Shown here one piece after another: positions 1 to 10,845 of a stretch of 33,089 nucleotides of DNA. The notes beneath the pieces are model-generated. The model did no database searches and was not told where the DNA came from. It saw nothing but the letters and a program-made list of their open reading frames with translations. Made by a program: the position numbers and the translations under genes. This DNA comes from Bacteroidota bacterium (GTDB taxonomy: Bacteria > Bacteroidota > Rhodothermia > Rhodothermales > Bin80). The DNA lies in NCBI GenBank assembly GCA_026709065.1, contig JAPOTS010000119.1, forward strand, positions 1-33,089. The letters run 5' to 3'. How positions within the stretch are numbered: the first letter of the stretch is position 1; every line of letters begins with the position of its first letter.

Positions 1-204
1 ATGAGCTATATGCCTGCGCCAGAAAATGAGTTTAACCTAATTTTGAAACAACCCCCATCGTTAGGATCATTTTCAGCGCATAGATGTTTTCAATGATTTA
101 GAGATTCAATTTAGAAACTCATGTATGTTGATTAGCTGACACTTTGTCATACTTCGTAGATTGGCCCAGTTTTTGATCTTAAAAATAGTACAAATCACTT
201 ACTA
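1..204. other. Upstream region of lon
   Basis: AT-rich stretch before lon. An ATG at position 1 opens a 31-codon frame ending at 96, which resembles nothing I know and may be chance or the end of something outside the window. I see no convincing promoter match to the Bacteroidota TAnnTTTG consensus here. The 20 bases before the lon ATG lack a Shine-Dalgarno sequence. Confidence 0.4.
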
Positions 205-2691
205 ATGAACTTACATTCCTTAGCTAAATCCGAAGAAGAGACCCCCGAGAATCCTCCATATGCTAGGTCCGAAGAAGAGGAGGAAGGTGAGAGATTCAAG
301 GAAATTCTTGAAGAGCCTATCCCTGTATTAGCCCTTCGCAATACAGTTCTTTATCCTGGTGTGATCATGCCCATCAGTGTTGGGCGTGAGGCCTCTCTTA
401 AATTAGTCCGAGATGCATCTAATCATAACAAAATTTTAGGTGTCATCTCACAACGAGATCAGAAAGCGGACAGCCCTGACTCTGATGATCTATACGAAGT
501 AGGAACCTTGGCAAGGATTATGAAGATGCTTACGATGCCAGATAACTCAAAAAGCATCATTATTCAGGGAATGGAACGGTTTAAAGTTAAAGAATTTACC
601 CAGACAGATCCGTATTTCAAGGCATTAGTGGAAATTATGGACGAAACCGAGAAGTTTGACAGCGATGTTGAAGAACATGCATTAATTCGGACAATAAAGG
701 AATCATCTATTGAGATTGTCAACCTTTCTCCAAATATTTCCAGCGAGGCTATTGAGGCGATTGAAAATATAGAATCACTCACATATTTGATCTATTTTAT
801 CGCTTCCAACCTGCAAGTTGTCGTCACAGATAAACAAGAGCTATTGGAAACCTCTGATGTCGGTGATCGCGCACGTTTGTTAGTGAAACATCTTAATAAA
901 GAGCTTGAAGTTCTTAAACTTTCAGATGATCTTCGTACACGTATGAAGAGCGATGTTAATCAACAGCAACGAGAGTTTTTGCTTCGGCAGCAGATGAAAG
1001 TGATTCAGGATGAATTGGGCGAAGGGACTGAGTCCAATGATCACGATGCTTTAAAAGAGCGTGCGAAAGAAAAAAATATGCCTGAACATGTGATGAAGGT
1101 ATTTGAGAAGGAGATGAAAAAACTTGATCGCACTAATTCAGCTCTACCAGATTATGCGGTCACGCGTAATTATGTTGACTGGATTCTTGACTTACCATGG
1201 ACTGAATACACCGAAGACAAACTTGACATATCTAACGCAGAGGTCGTACTTGATGAAGATCATCATGGGTTAGAAAAAGTTAAGCAACGTATTTTAGAAT
1301 ACTTGGCCGTCTTAAAACTCAAAGGAGACATGAAGGCCCCAATTTTATGTTTCTATGGCCCACCAGGAGTCGGCAAAACGAGTTTAGGAAAGAGTATTGC
1401 AAGAGCAATTGGCCGCAAGTTTGTAAGGATGAGTTTAGGTGGTGTTCATGATGAGGCAGAGATCCGTGGGCACAGACGAACCTATATCGGCGCGTTGCCT
1501 GGCCGAATCCTGCAAGGGCTAAAAAAAGCTGGTTCCGCAAATCCAGTATTTATGTTGGATGAAATTGACAAGGTTGGCGATCGCCACCGTGGTGACCCAT
1601 CAAGTGCGTTACTTGAAGTATTGGATCCAGAGCAGAATATTGCCTTTAACGATCATTACATTGAGCTTGACTATGATCTTTCCAAAGTGCTGTTTATTGC
1701 AACGGCCAATTCGCTTCATACCATTCCTGCCCCTCTGCGTGACCGGATGGAAGTGATTAATATTACGGGCTACACACAAGATGAAAAGCTGGCTATTGCT
1801 AAAGGATATTTAGTTCCTCGCCAAATTGAACGCAACGGCCTTAATGAAGACCAGTTTTCCATTGATGATCCTGCATTAAATTATATCATTGATGCCTTCA
1901 CTCGTGAGTCAGGAGTACGAAATCTTGAACGTACGATTGGGAGTGTCATTCGCGGAGTAGCTAAAAAAGTAGCCACTGATGAGGTTGAATCCTCTGCAGT
2001 TCAAAAAGATGATATTGAAGAGTATCTCGGCGCACGTCAATACTTTAATGAAGTGGCTGAGAGAACCGAAGTACCTGGCGTTGCGACTGGGCTTGCTTGG
2101 ACACCTACTGGCGGAGATATTCTGTTCGTTGAGGCATCAGTATCTAAAGGAAATGGTAAACTCATCTTAACAGGTAGTCTCGGCGATGTGATGAAGGAAT
2201 CAGCCAAAGCTGCACTCAGTTATGTCAGAGCCCGTGCAGAAGAATTAGAAATTCCAGAGAACGCATTCAAGTATTATGATATTCATGTTCATGTTCCAGC
2301 GGGAGCCGTATCCAAAGATGGCCCGAGTGCTGGGATTGCACTCCTATCGGCATTAGTATCAATCTATTCCCAGAGAAAGGTCCATCATAATCTCGCTATG
2401 ACGGGTGAGATTACTTTGCGTGGACTGGTTTTACCTGTGGGAGGAATCAAGGAGAAAGTTCTGGCAGCAAAGCGGGCTGGAATAAAACATGTTCTGCTCC
2501 CAGAAAAGAATGAAAAGGATATCAAGGATATCAAATCAAATATGTTGGAGGGAATGGAAATTAGTTATGTACGCCGAATGAGCCAAGTCTTAGATATGAC
2601 GCTCACAGACCAACAGATTCAAGACCCGTCAGAATTATTCAGTACGCCTGTTCCGACCAACGGAGTCACCGCAAGTACGGCTTCAACTTAA
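205..2691 (+). CDS. lon: ATP-dependent Lon protease (LonA)
   Basis: Cytosolic AAA+ serine protease that unfolds and degrades damaged and short-lived regulatory proteins. At 828 residues it is of usual LonA length. An acidic Glu-rich leader (about 9-37) precedes the N-terminal substrate-binding domain (about 38-240), followed by a helical region. The AAA+ module has Walker A GPPGVGKT at 385-392 and Walker B VFMLDEID at 448-455. The C-terminal protease domain has the Ser-Lys dyad: Ser708 in DGPSAG and Lys751 in GGIKEK, matching Ser679/Lys722 of E. coli Lon. The ATG at 205 has no Shine-Dalgarno but gives a normal N-terminus. The gene stands alone. Its TAA lies in a TTAA tetranucleotide shared with the stop of the convergent small gene. 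The identification is secure from the motifs. Confidence 0.98.
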   Translation: MNLHSLAKSEEETPENPPYARSEEEEEGERFKEILEEPIPVLALRNTVLYPGVIMPISVGREASLKLVRDASNHNKILGVISQRDQKADSPDSDDLYEVGTLARIMKMLTMPDNSKSIIIQGMERFKVKEFTQTDPYFKALVEIMDETEKFDSDVEEHALIRTIKESSIEIVNLSPNISSEAIEAIENIESLTYLIYFIASNLQVVVTDKQELLETSDVGDRARLLVKHLNKELEVLKLSDDLRTRMKSDVNQQQREFLLRQQMKVIQDELGEGTESNDHDALKERAKEKNMPEHVMKVFEKEMKKLDRTNSALPDYAVTRNYVDWILDLPWTEYTEDKLDISNAEVVLDEDHHGLEKVKQRILEYLAVLKLKGDMKAPILCFYGPPGVGKTSLGKSIARAIGRKFVRMSLGGVHDEAEIRGHRRTYIGALPGRILQGLKKAGSANPVFMLDEIDKVGDRHRGDPSSALLEVLDPEQNIAFNDHYIELDYDLSKVLFIATANSLHTIPAPLRDRMEVINITGYTQDEKLAIAKGYLVPRQIERNGLNEDQFSIDDPALNYIIDAFTRESGVRNLERTIGSVIRGVAKKVATDEVESSAVQKDDIEEYLGARQYFNEVAERTEVPGVATGLAWTPTGGDILFVEASVSKGNGKLILTGSLGDVMKESAKAALSYVRARAEELEIPENAFKYYDIHVHVPAGAVSKDGPSAGIALLSALVSIYSQRKVHHNLAMTGEITLRGLVLPVGGIKEKVLAAKRAGIKHVLLPEKNEKDIKDIKSNMLEGMEISYVRRMSQVLDMTLTDQQIQDPSELFSTPVPTNGVTASTAST

Positions 2692-2924
2692 GCTGACGGA
2701 TCCTCAGGAGAATCTTTTTCAGTCTCGGGAGCGTCTGCCTCAGAGGAATTAAAGAATTGCGTAAATTCGTCAGCTAATCTATCTGCAGCTGTGGTCAGTG
2801 CTTCCACCGCTGTATTGACAGATTCTGTGACTAAGAAAACTGCTTTTTGCTCAAGTTCAAGGTCTTTAAAACTATCTTTGACCTTTGAAAATAGGTCGGA
2901 GTGGGTGTCTTTAGGATTGTCCAT
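2688..2924 (-). CDS. Small acidic protein of unknown function
   Basis: A 78-residue product if translation starts at the ATG at 2924; an in-frame ATG at 2957 would add MRKHYLILYNK. I prefer 2924 because the extension looks unlike the rest and the shorter form leaves room for divergent promoters towards rsgA. The sequence is a predicted amphipathic helical segment (around DLFSKVKDSFKDLELEQKAV and a following Ala/Thr-rich helix) with a very acidic, Pro/Ser-rich tail ([12 protein letters not shown]). There is no signal peptide or membrane segment. It looks like a real soluble small protein because the composition is coherent and the gene exactly fills the space between lon and rsgA. I do not know a function and assign none. 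Its stop overlaps that of lon through a palindromic TTAA. Confidence 0.6.
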   Translation of the reverse strand: MDNPKDTHSDLFSKVKDSFKDLELEQKAVFLVTESVNTAVEALTTAADRLADEFTQFFNSSEADAPETEKDSPEDPSA

Positions 2925-2993
2925 TTTGTTGTAGAGAATTAAATAATGTTTACGCACTCGGTAGAATGCATGTTTCAGAATTAGTTATTCATA

Positions 2994-3929
2994 ATGCCAA
3001 AAGGTACGGTCATTAGATCAACGGGAAGATGGATAGATGTACTAGTTGACTCCACAGTGATTGCATCTCGGATTCCAGGGCGGATGCGTTTGATTCATGG
3101 TGATGAAACGCAACCAGTGGCTATTGGCGATCAAGTCACACTTGAAATTCTTCATGATGATTCTGGAATCATTCATGAAGTCCATCAACGGCAGAATTGT
3201 TTATTTCGACGTGCAGCAGGGCGTAAAATAGGCAAGCGTCAAACAATCGTCGCTAATGTTGATCAGATTTGGGTTGTCCAGTCCACATGCCAGCCCGATC
3301 TCAATGTGGGTTTGATTGATCGATTATTGGTTGCATGTGATGCCCAAGAAATTTCAGTTGGAATCATCATTAATAAATCCGATCTTGCATCAACTGATTT
3401 GATGCACACGATGGATGGTCTTGTAGACCAGTATGGTCAGTTAGGATACCCCGTATTGTTGACGAGTATTGAAAAACCAGACTCTATTGATAGACTCCGA
3501 AACGTTCTCGCCAACAAGGTGAGCCTCTTGATGGGGCCATCAGGAGTTGGGAAATCGTCTCTTCTTAATGCACTTGAATCAAGTCTTAACATTCCAGTGG
3601 AGAAAATCAGCAAAAAAACGAATAAAGGGTGCCATACCACCGCTCATGCAAGGCTTTATCCATTGAGTAATGGAGGGAGTGTCGCTGATACTCCCGGAAT
3701 ACGAGAGTTCGGGTTACTGGACATTGAGCCATGGGAACTGGCACATTTTTTTCGTGATCTTAAGCCACATCTTCAAAAATGTCATTATTCAGCCTGTACC
3801 CACGACCACGAACCACGATGCGGTGTCAAAGATGCAATAGAAAAAGGTGAAATAACCCCCTCTCGATATAATAGTTACCTGAATATTTTATACTCCCTGC
3901 ATTTAGGGGACTTGGATACTGGTCGGTGA
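2994..3929 (+). CDS. rsgA: Ribosome small subunit-dependent GTPase A
   Basis: Circularly permuted GTPase that acts late in 30S subunit maturation. At 311 residues it is of normal length. The order of motifs is the permuted one expected for the YjeQ/RsgA family: an N-terminal OB-fold (about 1-75), then G4 NKSD (127-130), G1/P-loop GPSGVGKS (181-188), the G2-region HTT (214-216) and G3 DTPG (232-235). A zinc-binding knuckle follows, with Cys263, Cys268, His270 and Cys276. The ATG at 2994 lacks a Shine-Dalgarno, as do its neighbours. The gene diverges from the small minus-strand gene and converges on topA with a 25-base gap, so it is probably transcribed alone. Confidence 0.97.
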   Translation: MPKGTVIRSTGRWIDVLVDSTVIASRIPGRMRLIHGDETQPVAIGDQVTLEILHDDSGIIHEVHQRQNCLFRRAAGRKIGKRQTIVANVDQIWVVQSTCQPDLNVGLIDRLLVACDAQEISVGIIINKSDLASTDLMHTMDGLVDQYGQLGYPVLLTSIEKPDSIDRLRNVLANKVSLLMGPSGVGKSSLLNALESSLNIPVEKISKKTNKGCHTTAHARLYPLSNGGSVADTPGIREFGLLDIEPWELAHFFRDLKPHLQKCHYSACTHDHEPRCGVKDAIEKGEITPSRYNSYLNILYSLHLGDLDTGR

Positions 3930-3954
3930 TTCTTTTTCACAGAAAGTTAGTCAT

Positions 3955-6351
3955 TTATCTCTTTTTACGGCGCCCGCGCATTTTTTTGGGTCGTGCTTCT
4001 TTGGCATTCAAAAGTTGAATCGCTTCATCTAATGTAATATCACCAACATCCTGATGTTTCCTTACAGATGCATTTACTTTTCCACGTTTTACAAAGGGAC
4101 CATAAGGCCCTTTATCAAAGAATACTCGCTCACCTTTTTGGGAATCAATACCTAGTTCAACTGGATACCTAAGTAACTCTAATGCATCTTCAAGAGATAC
4201 ATCTTCAAGATTTATTCCCTTTTTGAGTGATTTTCTAATCGGTTTTTCTTTTGATCCTTCGGTTTGGACAACTTCAATGTAGGGGCCATAGTTTCCATTT
4301 TTGACAACGATCGGCAGGCCAGTTTGTGGATGGAGTCCGAGTTCTTTGGGAGGAGTTTTTGTCTGTGTGAGAAGTGAAATGAGTTTTTGATCATCCACAT
4401 CTGCTGGCAACCAGTCATTGGGCACACTTGCCTTTAATTGCTGTCCATTGATTGTGGCTTCCACATATGGCCCATATCGTCCGACACGAACCACGCAGTC
4501 ATTCCATTTTGGGGAAACAATTGTAGAAATTTTTCGTGGATCTACCTCTTCTAAGGCAATTTCAACTCGTCTCTCAAGTCCTGCTTCGCCTTGATCAATG
4601 GAATGCAAAAATTCTTGCCCTTTGACTTTTCCGAGAGAAATTTCATCAAGTTTTTTTTCCATCTGAGCTGTAAATCCTGTATCAACTAAAGGATCAAAAC
4701 GTTCTTGCATCACCGCATTGGTTGCAAAGGCACGAAATGTAGGAACAAGGGCGGTCCCAGATTTGATTGCACTTCCCCGATCTTGGATCGTACTCATAAT
4801 CGTTGCATAAGTACTTGGGCGACCGATTCCGTCCTGCTCAAGCTGTTTGATCAAAGATGCTTCGGTATAACGGGCAGGGGCTTTGGTTTCGTGAGATTTT
4901 GATTCAATAGCTTGACAGGCTAATGATTGACCAGTTTTTAATTCGGGTAAATACTTTTCCGCGCTTTGCTTTTGATTATCGGGTTGGTCACTACCCTCAA
5001 CATAGACAAGTAGAAATCCAGGAAATAAAACGCGACGGCCGGTGGAGCGAAATTCTGCTGTAGTCCCATCAGAAAGAATGGCATTAGAAACGGCTTTTAG
5101 ATCTTCAATGCGAGCAGAGGCCATTTGGCTTGCAACGGTTCGTTTCCAGATCAGATCGTAGAGTTTCTTTTCATCCCCATCAAGTCCTAATTGGCTTGCA
5201 GTTTTCATTTCCTGGCCGGCGGGGCGAATGGCCTCGTGGGCTTCTTGGGCATTAGCGACTTTGCTTTTATACGTGCGCGTATTTTTGCTGAGGTTCTCCT
5301 CCCCATAAGTTTGCGTAATGGTTTTGCGGGCAGATTTGATGGCCTCTTGGGAGAGGGTAACGGAATCTGTACGCATATAAGTTATAAAACCTTTTTCATA
5401 GAGTTTCTGAGCAACCATCATCGTTTGTTTAGCGCTCCAGCGAAATTTACGACTCCCTTCTTGTTGTAATGATGAGGTAATAAATGGTGCAGCAGGATTT
5501 CGAGTACGCTCTTTTGACGTGACACTTGCAATGCGCCACTCAGCAGAGGGGAGGCGTTCGGCCAAGGTTTCAGCTTCTTGTTGTCCAAGAAGTAGGACAT
5601 CAGATTCATTGATTGATGCTTTTAGCCGGCCAGAATGATCATCAAAATCTCTTCCAGTAGCAAGCCGCTGCTTTCCAAGATGAGTCATCACGGCAGAAAA
5701 TTCGGATGAATCCGCTTTCAAGGTCGCTTCAAGGTCCCAGTACTGAGCAGGAATGAATTCCATCCGCTGTTTTTCTCGATCAACTAATAATCGGACTGCA
5801 ACACTCTGAACACGACCAGCACTGGTACCTTTACCGATTTTTCTCCATAAGACAGGGGATATCTTATATCCAACCAAGCGATCAAGGACACGTCTAGATT
5901 CCTGTGCCGCGACCAGGTTTTGGTTGATTTCACGGGTGGACTCAAGAGCTTTTTCTATAGCACTTTTGGTAATTTCGTGAAACACCATCCGTCGAATAGA
6001 AACCGTAGGCTTCAGAACTTGAATCAAATGCCAGCCGATGGCTTCGCCTTCGCGATCCTCATCTGTTGCGATCAGGAGTTCAGTTGCATTGGAAAGGGCC
6101 GACTTGAGTTCTTTAACCACTTTCCGCTTATCGGGGGGGATAATGTACAGAGGGCTAAACTGGCCGTTTTCTATCTTCACAGCCAGAGTGCTCCAGGGCT
6201 CTTTTTTGTATTTAGCAGGGATTTCCCGGGCATTTTTGGGCAAATCACGGACATGTCCAAAGCTGGCCATGATTTTATACTGAGAGGAGGGCAAAAAACG
6301 GCTAATTGTTTTTGCCTTAGTTGGAGATTCAACAATGACTAATGTGGACAT
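3955..6351 (-). CDS. topA: DNA topoisomerase I
   Basis: Type IA topoisomerase that relaxes negative supercoils. The N-terminal TOPRIM domain has Glu8 (VESP) and the acidic triad D97/D99/E101 in TDEDREGE. The core carries SAGRVQS (177-183) and the catalytic Tyr325 in GFITYMRTDS; the RPSTYATI motif follows later. The C-terminus has no four-cysteine zinc fingers. It has at least three repeats of the form GxYGPYV/F (RYGPYVEA, NYGPYIEV, PYGPFVKR), as in the zinc-free topoisomerase C-terminal repeat family, and then a very basic tail ending GRRKKR. The 798-residue length fits this architecture. It is divergent from ppdK and convergent with rsgA. A G7 run at 6133-6139 lies in frame within the TOPRIM coding region, where it encodes Pro-Pro. 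Confidence 0.97.
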   Translation of the reverse strand: MSTLVIVESPTKAKTISRFLPSSQYKIMASFGHVRDLPKNAREIPAKYKKEPWSTLAVKIENGQFSPLYIIPPDKRKVVKELKSALSNATELLIATDEDREGEAIGWHLIQVLKPTVSIRRMVFHEITKSAIEKALESTREINQNLVAAQESRRVLDRLVGYKISPVLWRKIGKGTSAGRVQSVAVRLLVDREKQRMEFIPAQYWDLEATLKADSSEFSAVMTHLGKQRLATGRDFDDHSGRLKASINESDVLLLGQQEAETLAERLPSAEWRIASVTSKERTRNPAAPFITSSLQQEGSRKFRWSAKQTMMVAQKLYEKGFITYMRTDSVTLSQEAIKSARKTITQTYGEENLSKNTRTYKSKVANAQEAHEAIRPAGQEMKTASQLGLDGDEKKLYDLIWKRTVASQMASARIEDLKAVSNAILSDGTTAEFRSTGRRVLFPGFLLVYVEGSDQPDNQKQSAEKYLPELKTGQSLACQAIESKSHETKAPARYTEASLIKQLEQDGIGRPSTYATIMSTIQDRGSAIKSGTALVPTFRAFATNAVMQERFDPLVDTGFTAQMEKKLDEISLGKVKGQEFLHSIDQGEAGLERRVEIALEEVDPRKISTIVSPKWNDCVVRVGRYGPYVEATINGQQLKASVPNDWLPADVDDQKLISLLTQTKTPPKELGLHPQTGLPIVVKNGNYGPYIEVVQTEGSKEKPIRKSLKKGINLEDVSLEDALELLRYPVELGIDSQKGERVFFDKGPYGPFVKRGKVNASVRKHQDVGDITLDEAIQLLNAKEARPKKMRGRRKKR

Positions 6352-6505
6352 TAAAGGATTAATTTTGCATGTTCACGCGAAAGTCGGTTCAACGTTCCTT
6401 AGATTAAATTGTATCATAATTATCTAAAAAAAGAATTTTTGAAGTAATTTCATGGTTTCGTAGCATTAATTCATCGCCTATCTTATTTAACTACTCAAAC
6501 AGATT
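6352..6505. promoter_or_regulatory. Divergent topA/ppdK promoter region
   Basis: A 154-base AT-rich gap between two divergently transcribed housekeeping genes must hold both promoters. I could not find a clean TAnnTTTG -7 element in either direction, so no exact promoter positions are given. Neither start codon is preceded by a Shine-Dalgarno sequence. Confidence 0.45.
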
Positions 6506-9139
6506 ATGTCTACCCAATATGTGTATCGCTTTGGAAACGGAGCGACAGAAGGATCAAAAGAAATGAAGTCTTTGCTTGGTGGCAAAGGGGCCAATCTTGC
6601 CGAAATGAGTGCAATTGGACTCCCAGTACCTCCAGGGTTTACAGTGACCACTGAAACATGTCATTACTACAGTAGCAATCAACATTCGTGGCCAGTTGGT
6701 CTCAATCATCAGATAAAAATTGGATTACAGCATGTAGAGCAGGCCCTTGGGCGTACGCTTGGAGATCCATCTAAACCACTTCTGGTATCTGTACGAAGTG
6801 GAGCTGCTCAATCAATGCCTGGAATGATGGATACCGTCTTGAATTTAGGCATGAATGATGAGGTTGTTGCTGGTCTTGCCCAAGAAAGTGGCAACGAACG
6901 CTTTGCCTATGATGCCTACAGGAGGTTCATTGATATGTTCGGTGATGTAGTCATGGGAGTTCATCACCATTATTTTGAGGAGGCGATTGAATCTATGAAG
7001 ATGGCAAAAGGGGTGACCGAAGATCTGGAACTTGATACAGAGGATTTGAAACAATTAGTAGAACAATTCAAATCCATCTACGAAACGCATGCGGGGCATT
7101 CGTTTCCCACAGATCCGCATACCCAATTGGAGCATGCGATCAATGCAGTGTTCAACTCGTGGGATAGCAATCGTGCCATCAAATATCGTCGCATCAATAA
7201 AATCACGGGCTTATTAGGCACCGCGGTCAATGTGCAAGCCATGGTGTATGGTAATATGGGCGATAGTAGCGGAACAGGAGTCTGCTTTACACGCAATCCA
7301 TCCAATGGTGAACCTGAGTTATATGGTGAGTATTTAGTTAATGCACAAGGGGAGGATGTGGTGGCTGGGATACGGACACCAAAGCCAATTTCTGAAATGG
7401 CCGAGGAATTTCCAACGTCTTATGAAGAACTTATGAGAATGACCACTGACCTTGAAAAACATTATCAGAACATGCAAGACATAGAATTCACGATTCAAGA
7501 TGGATCGCTCTACATCTTGCAGACGCGCAATGGAAAGCGCACCGGGCGTGCAGCACTGCGAACAGCTGTTGATCTGGTAAGTGAAGGAATTACAGACAAA
7601 GTCACAGCTGTAAAGGATCTTGTGGAGCCTGGACATCTTGATCAATTGCTTCATCCTGGATTTAAAGACGAGCTCGCTTATCAAGAGGATGTCTTAGCAA
7701 CTGGGCTTCCTGCATCGCCAGGCGCCGCAGTGGGGCAGGTGATCTTTACTGCTGATGAAGCCGAGTCTTGGGCCCAAGATGGGAAAAAAGTGATTCTGGT
7801 TCGGATTGAAACTAGCCCCGAAGATGTCGGAGGCATGGATGCTGCGCAAGGAATATTGACTTCACGGGGTGGAATGACCAGCCATGCCGCGGTGGTGGCG
7901 CGCGGGTGGGGCAAACCTTGTGTCGCAGGATGTGGAGATGTTGCTATTAAGTATGCAGATAAGTCGTTCACTGTTGGGGGAAAGACGATTAGGGAGGGGG
8001 ACTGGATTAGCATCAATGGTTCAACTGGTGAAGTGATTCACGGAGCGCAAGAACTCGTGAGTGCTCAGATGAGCGAAGATTTTGTGACGTTCATGAAATG
8101 GGCCGACGACGTGCGCCCTATGAAAGTGCGAACCAATGCTGATACGCCTGAGGATGCCAAGAAGGCAATTTCTTTTGGCGCTGAAGGAATTGGTCTCTGT
8201 AGAACCGAGCACATGTTCTTTGAGGGGAATAGGATTCAGAGCGTGCGGGAGATGATTTTAGCAAAATCTGATGAAGTGCGCAAATCTGCACTCAACAAGT
8301 TGCTTCCATTTCAGCGAGATGATTTTAAGGGTATTTTCCGTGCGATGACTGGAATGCCCGTGACTATCCGATTACTTGACCCCCCTTTACATGAGTTTCT
8401 TCCACATGATGAGGCAGGAAAACATGAGATGGCCGAATTGATGGGAATCTCAGTGGGTGAGGTAGAAGCAAAACTTCATGAACTGGAAGAATTTAATCCG
8501 ATGTTGGGGCACAGAGGATGTCGTTTAGGCATTACCTTTCCTGAAATTACAGTCATGCAGACGCGGGCCATCATTGAAGCAGCAGTGGAAGTGAGAAACT
8601 CGGGATTTGACCCTTATCCAGAAATCATGGTACCTCTTATTGGAACGGTTGAGGAATTCCAGAATCAGAAAAAAGTGATTCAAGAAACGGCCGAAAAAGT
8701 CTTTGAGCAGGCTGGTACTCGAATTGACTATTTGATTGGAACAATGATTGAAGTTCCGCGAGCCGCATTAACTGCGACAGCCATTGCTCGGGAAGCCGAC
8801 TTTTTCTCTTTTGGCACGAATGATCTCACCCAGATGTGTTTTGGATATAGCCGTGATGATGCAGGAAAATTCCTTCCTGGGTATGTTGAGCATAAGATTC
8901 TCCGTGATGACCCATTTCAAGTTCTAGATCAAGAGGGTGTTGGTCAACTCGTTCAGATGGCGACTGAGCACGGAAGGGATGCAAATACAACGTTGAAGGT
9001 TGGGATTTGTGGGGAGCATGGAGGTGACCCAGAGTCCGTGGGATTTTGTTATCGCTTAGGGTTTGATTACGTGTCGTGTTCCCCATTCAGAGTTCCGATT
9101 GCCCGGTTATCCGCTGCACAGGCCCATCTATCCAAGTAG
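6506..9139 (+). CDS. ppdK: Pyruvate, phosphate dikinase
   Basis: Interconverts pyruvate + ATP + Pi with phosphoenolpyruvate + AMP + PPi in the cytosol, allowing reversible PPi-linked glycolysis/gluconeogenesis. All domains are present in the 877 residues. The N-terminal ATP-grasp domain has [12 protein letters not shown] at 23-34. The swivelling phosphohistidine domain has [13 protein letters not shown], with phospho-acceptor His460. The C-terminal PEP/pyruvate TIM barrel has LCRTEH, GTNDLTQ and the catalytic Cys835 in GICGEHGG. The length and the long first domain separate it from PEP synthase and PTS enzyme I. The stop is followed 11 bases later by the next gene on the same strand, so co-transcription with the asparagine-synthase-like gene is likely. 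Confidence 0.97.
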   Translation: MSTQYVYRFGNGATEGSKEMKSLLGGKGANLAEMSAIGLPVPPGFTVTTETCHYYSSNQHSWPVGLNHQIKIGLQHVEQALGRTLGDPSKPLLVSVRSGAAQSMPGMMDTVLNLGMNDEVVAGLAQESGNERFAYDAYRRFIDMFGDVVMGVHHHYFEEAIESMKMAKGVTEDLELDTEDLKQLVEQFKSIYETHAGHSFPTDPHTQLEHAINAVFNSWDSNRAIKYRRINKITGLLGTAVNVQAMVYGNMGDSSGTGVCFTRNPSNGEPELYGEYLVNAQGEDVVAGIRTPKPISEMAEEFPTSYEELMRMTTDLEKHYQNMQDIEFTIQDGSLYILQTRNGKRTGRAALRTAVDLVSEGITDKVTAVKDLVEPGHLDQLLHPGFKDELAYQEDVLATGLPASPGAAVGQVIFTADEAESWAQDGKKVILVRIETSPEDVGGMDAAQGILTSRGGMTSHAAVVARGWGKPCVAGCGDVAIKYADKSFTVGGKTIREGDWISINGSTGEVIHGAQELVSAQMSEDFVTFMKWADDVRPMKVRTNADTPEDAKKAISFGAEGIGLCRTEHMFFEGNRIQSVREMILAKSDEVRKSALNKLLPFQRDDFKGIFRAMTGMPVTIRLLDPPLHEFLPHDEAGKHEMAELMGISVGEVEAKLHELEEFNPMLGHRGCRLGITFPEITVMQTRAIIEAAVEVRNSGFDPYPEIMVPLIGTVEEFQNQKKVIQETAEKVFEQAGTRIDYLIGTMIEVPRAALTATAIAREADFFSFGTNDLTQMCFGYSRDDAGKFLPGYVEHKILRDDPFQVLDQEGVGQLVQMATEHGRDANTTLKVGICGEHGGDPESVGFCYRLGFDYVSCSPFRVPIARLSAAQAHLSK

Positions 9140-9150
9140 TGCAGTGAGTG

Positions 9151-10845
9151 ATGGGCTGGTTGGTCGGATTTTCAGGTCCATCGATTCCATCACACCTTGT
9201 GATTAAACAAGACGGGGCGCTCTTTGAGATCAACGAAGAGTGTCTACATGCACAGGCTGGAGGCATCCCAGAGACTTGTTGTAGGGGTGAACTTGAGTCG
9301 GGTGCTCAATTCTTGATTTCTGGGATTGGTATTTCTGGTGGGCGGATTCTGCAAACTAAGGATTGGATTACGCTTTTGAGTCAGAGTCGGGTAGACTTTG
9401 ACGCGATGAATGGTCATTTCATCGTGATGCGCTGGAATTCTGATGGGGTTGAAATTTTTACTGACTCGGCAGGCGTGCGCACATTGTATGGACGAGAGTG
9501 TTATGGTGGGCTGTTTTTCAGCAGCCGTCTAGATTGGCTTGCAAAGTTGACAGGGCCTCTTGACATTGATTTGGTCAAATTTGGATCTCAGTGGATTCTA
9601 CCCAACTCTATCAATACCTCAAGTGTGATCAAACAAGTCCATCGCTTTGGGCCAAGTACTGTTGCAGTCGTGAATCAAGGAAAGTTACACAACACATCTA
9701 AACCATGGAGTTGTCCAATCACCCATGAGGATACGACGGGGGTAAAGTTTGAGCGAACGCTCCGTGAGGCAATGAACTTGAGGGGAGCATTTCCTTGGAG
9801 TCTAGGATTGTCAGGTGGGTTAGATTCACGCGTGTTATGTTCAATTGGAGAGAATATCTCGGCTCATAATTGGGGGCCCTCAGATCATCCAGATGTTCAG
9901 ATTTCTTCTAAACTGTCAGATGCTCATCAGATTGATCGTCATTATATTCAGAGTGATATTCCTGAGGTAGATCAATGTATCCATCTTCTGCGTCAGCGTG
10001 TGGGATTAACTCAAGTTATTACGCCTGCCTCTGCATCAATTGAGCGGAGTGGATATGGTCAATTGCATGCCATGGGGCTCGGGGTGATAGATGGAGGATT
10101 CGGAGAAATTGCCCGCCGTCAACTCTTCAATCAAATTGTGTTTAGACGTTTGATGTGTATGGATTCATTAAATGTATCATTGAAATTTCCTACAACGGCT
10201 AAGGCAATGATTTTTAACCCTGAGGTTCATCAGGCTATGATTCTCAACGCGGTTGAAGAATTAAATTCTGTATGGAGAAGTCTGCCTCAATCAATGACTG
10301 TTTCGGATAAGGCAGATCTTTTGAGTATCCGATCTCGGTTGCCTAATTTTTTTGGGTTTGAGCAGAATTATCTAGATCATGTATGTATTTCCTACATGCC
10401 GTATGCTCAACCTTCGGTGCTGAGGGCATTATTTCAGGTTCCATTGCGGCTACGTTGGAATGGTCGGTTATTGCGTAGAATGATCCAAAAGCATGCCCCG
10501 AATTTGTCAAAGTATCCACTTGTGAAGGGTACAATGATGTACCCTTTTCGTTTAGGTACAGTGAGTTCATATGCCTACACACTCCTCAAAAAGCGATTCA
10601 TACCTTGCTATTGGGATCCGCGCCCACAGGCATACATTGGTCATATGAAAGAATATATTTTGGATACACTGCGAAGTGATTCAGTTCGTCATTATGAACC
10701 CTACGATCAGGTGAAATTGCGCCAAATTGCGGATAGGTTTGCAGTTGGGGATATGCAATACACGGCGCAGTTAGATTGGTGGCTTACGTTTGATCTATGG
10801 AGGAGGGTTTTATCAGTCAACACTCTTGATAGTGAGGTTCGTTGA
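9151..10845 (+). CDS. Asparagine-synthase-like protein without glutaminase nucleophile
   Basis: A 564-residue protein with two halves. The C-terminal half is an asparagine-synthase/PP-loop ATP pyrophosphatase domain, with LSGGLDSR (221-227) as the PP-loop that binds and activates a substrate carboxylate as its adenylate. The N-terminal half (about 1-190) resembles a class-II glutamine amidotransferase fold (NGHF, DSAGVRTLYG, FFSSRLDWLAKL) but starts Met-Gly-Trp instead of Met-Cys, so the catalytic N-terminal cysteine is absent. It would therefore need free ammonia or another amine, or form an intramolecular amide, as in lasso-peptide cyclases and other AsnB-like amide-forming enzymes. No leader peptidase or peptide-precursor partner is recognisable nearby. 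ATG 9151 is preferred over the GTG at 9148. It lies 11 bases behind ppdK. The true substrate is unknown. Confidence 0.8.
   Translation: MGWLVGFSGPSIPSHLVIKQDGALFEINEECLHAQAGGIPETCCRGELESGAQFLISGIGISGGRILQTKDWITLLSQSRVDFDAMNGHFIVMRWNSDGVEIFTDSAGVRTLYGRECYGGLFFSSRLDWLAKLTGPLDIDLVKFGSQWILPNSINTSSVIKQVHRFGPSTVAVVNQGKLHNTSKPWSCPITHEDTTGVKFERTLREAMNLRGAFPWSLGLSGGLDSRVLCSIGENISAHNWGPSDHPDVQISSKLSDAHQIDRHYIQSDIPEVDQCIHLLRQRVGLTQVITPASASIERSGYGQLHAMGLGVIDGGFGEIARRQLFNQIVFRRLMCMDSLNVSLKFPTTAKAMIFNPEVHQAMILNAVEELNSVWRSLPQSMTVSDKADLLSIRSRLPNFFGFEQNYLDHVCISYMPYAQPSVLRALFQVPLRLRWNGRLLRRMIQKHAPNLSKYPLVKGTMMYPFRLGTVSSYAYTLLKKRFIPCYWDPRPQAYIGHMKEYILDTLRSDSVRHYEPYDQVKLRQIADRFAVGDMQYTAQLDWWLTFDLWRRVLSVNTLDSEVR

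Noticed and set aside
6133-6139. G7 run in topA as a second phase-variation tract
   Set aside because: It codes Pro-Pro in a conserved TOPRIM segment in frame, in an essential gene. Seven bases is too short to argue for switching.
7334-7684. 116-codon antisense frame inside ppdK
   Set aside because: It lies fully opposite a highly conserved coding region and its composition is that of a reversed ppdK frame with no domain. The same applies to the other antisense frames in lon, topA, ppdK, sufB and the FN3 gene.
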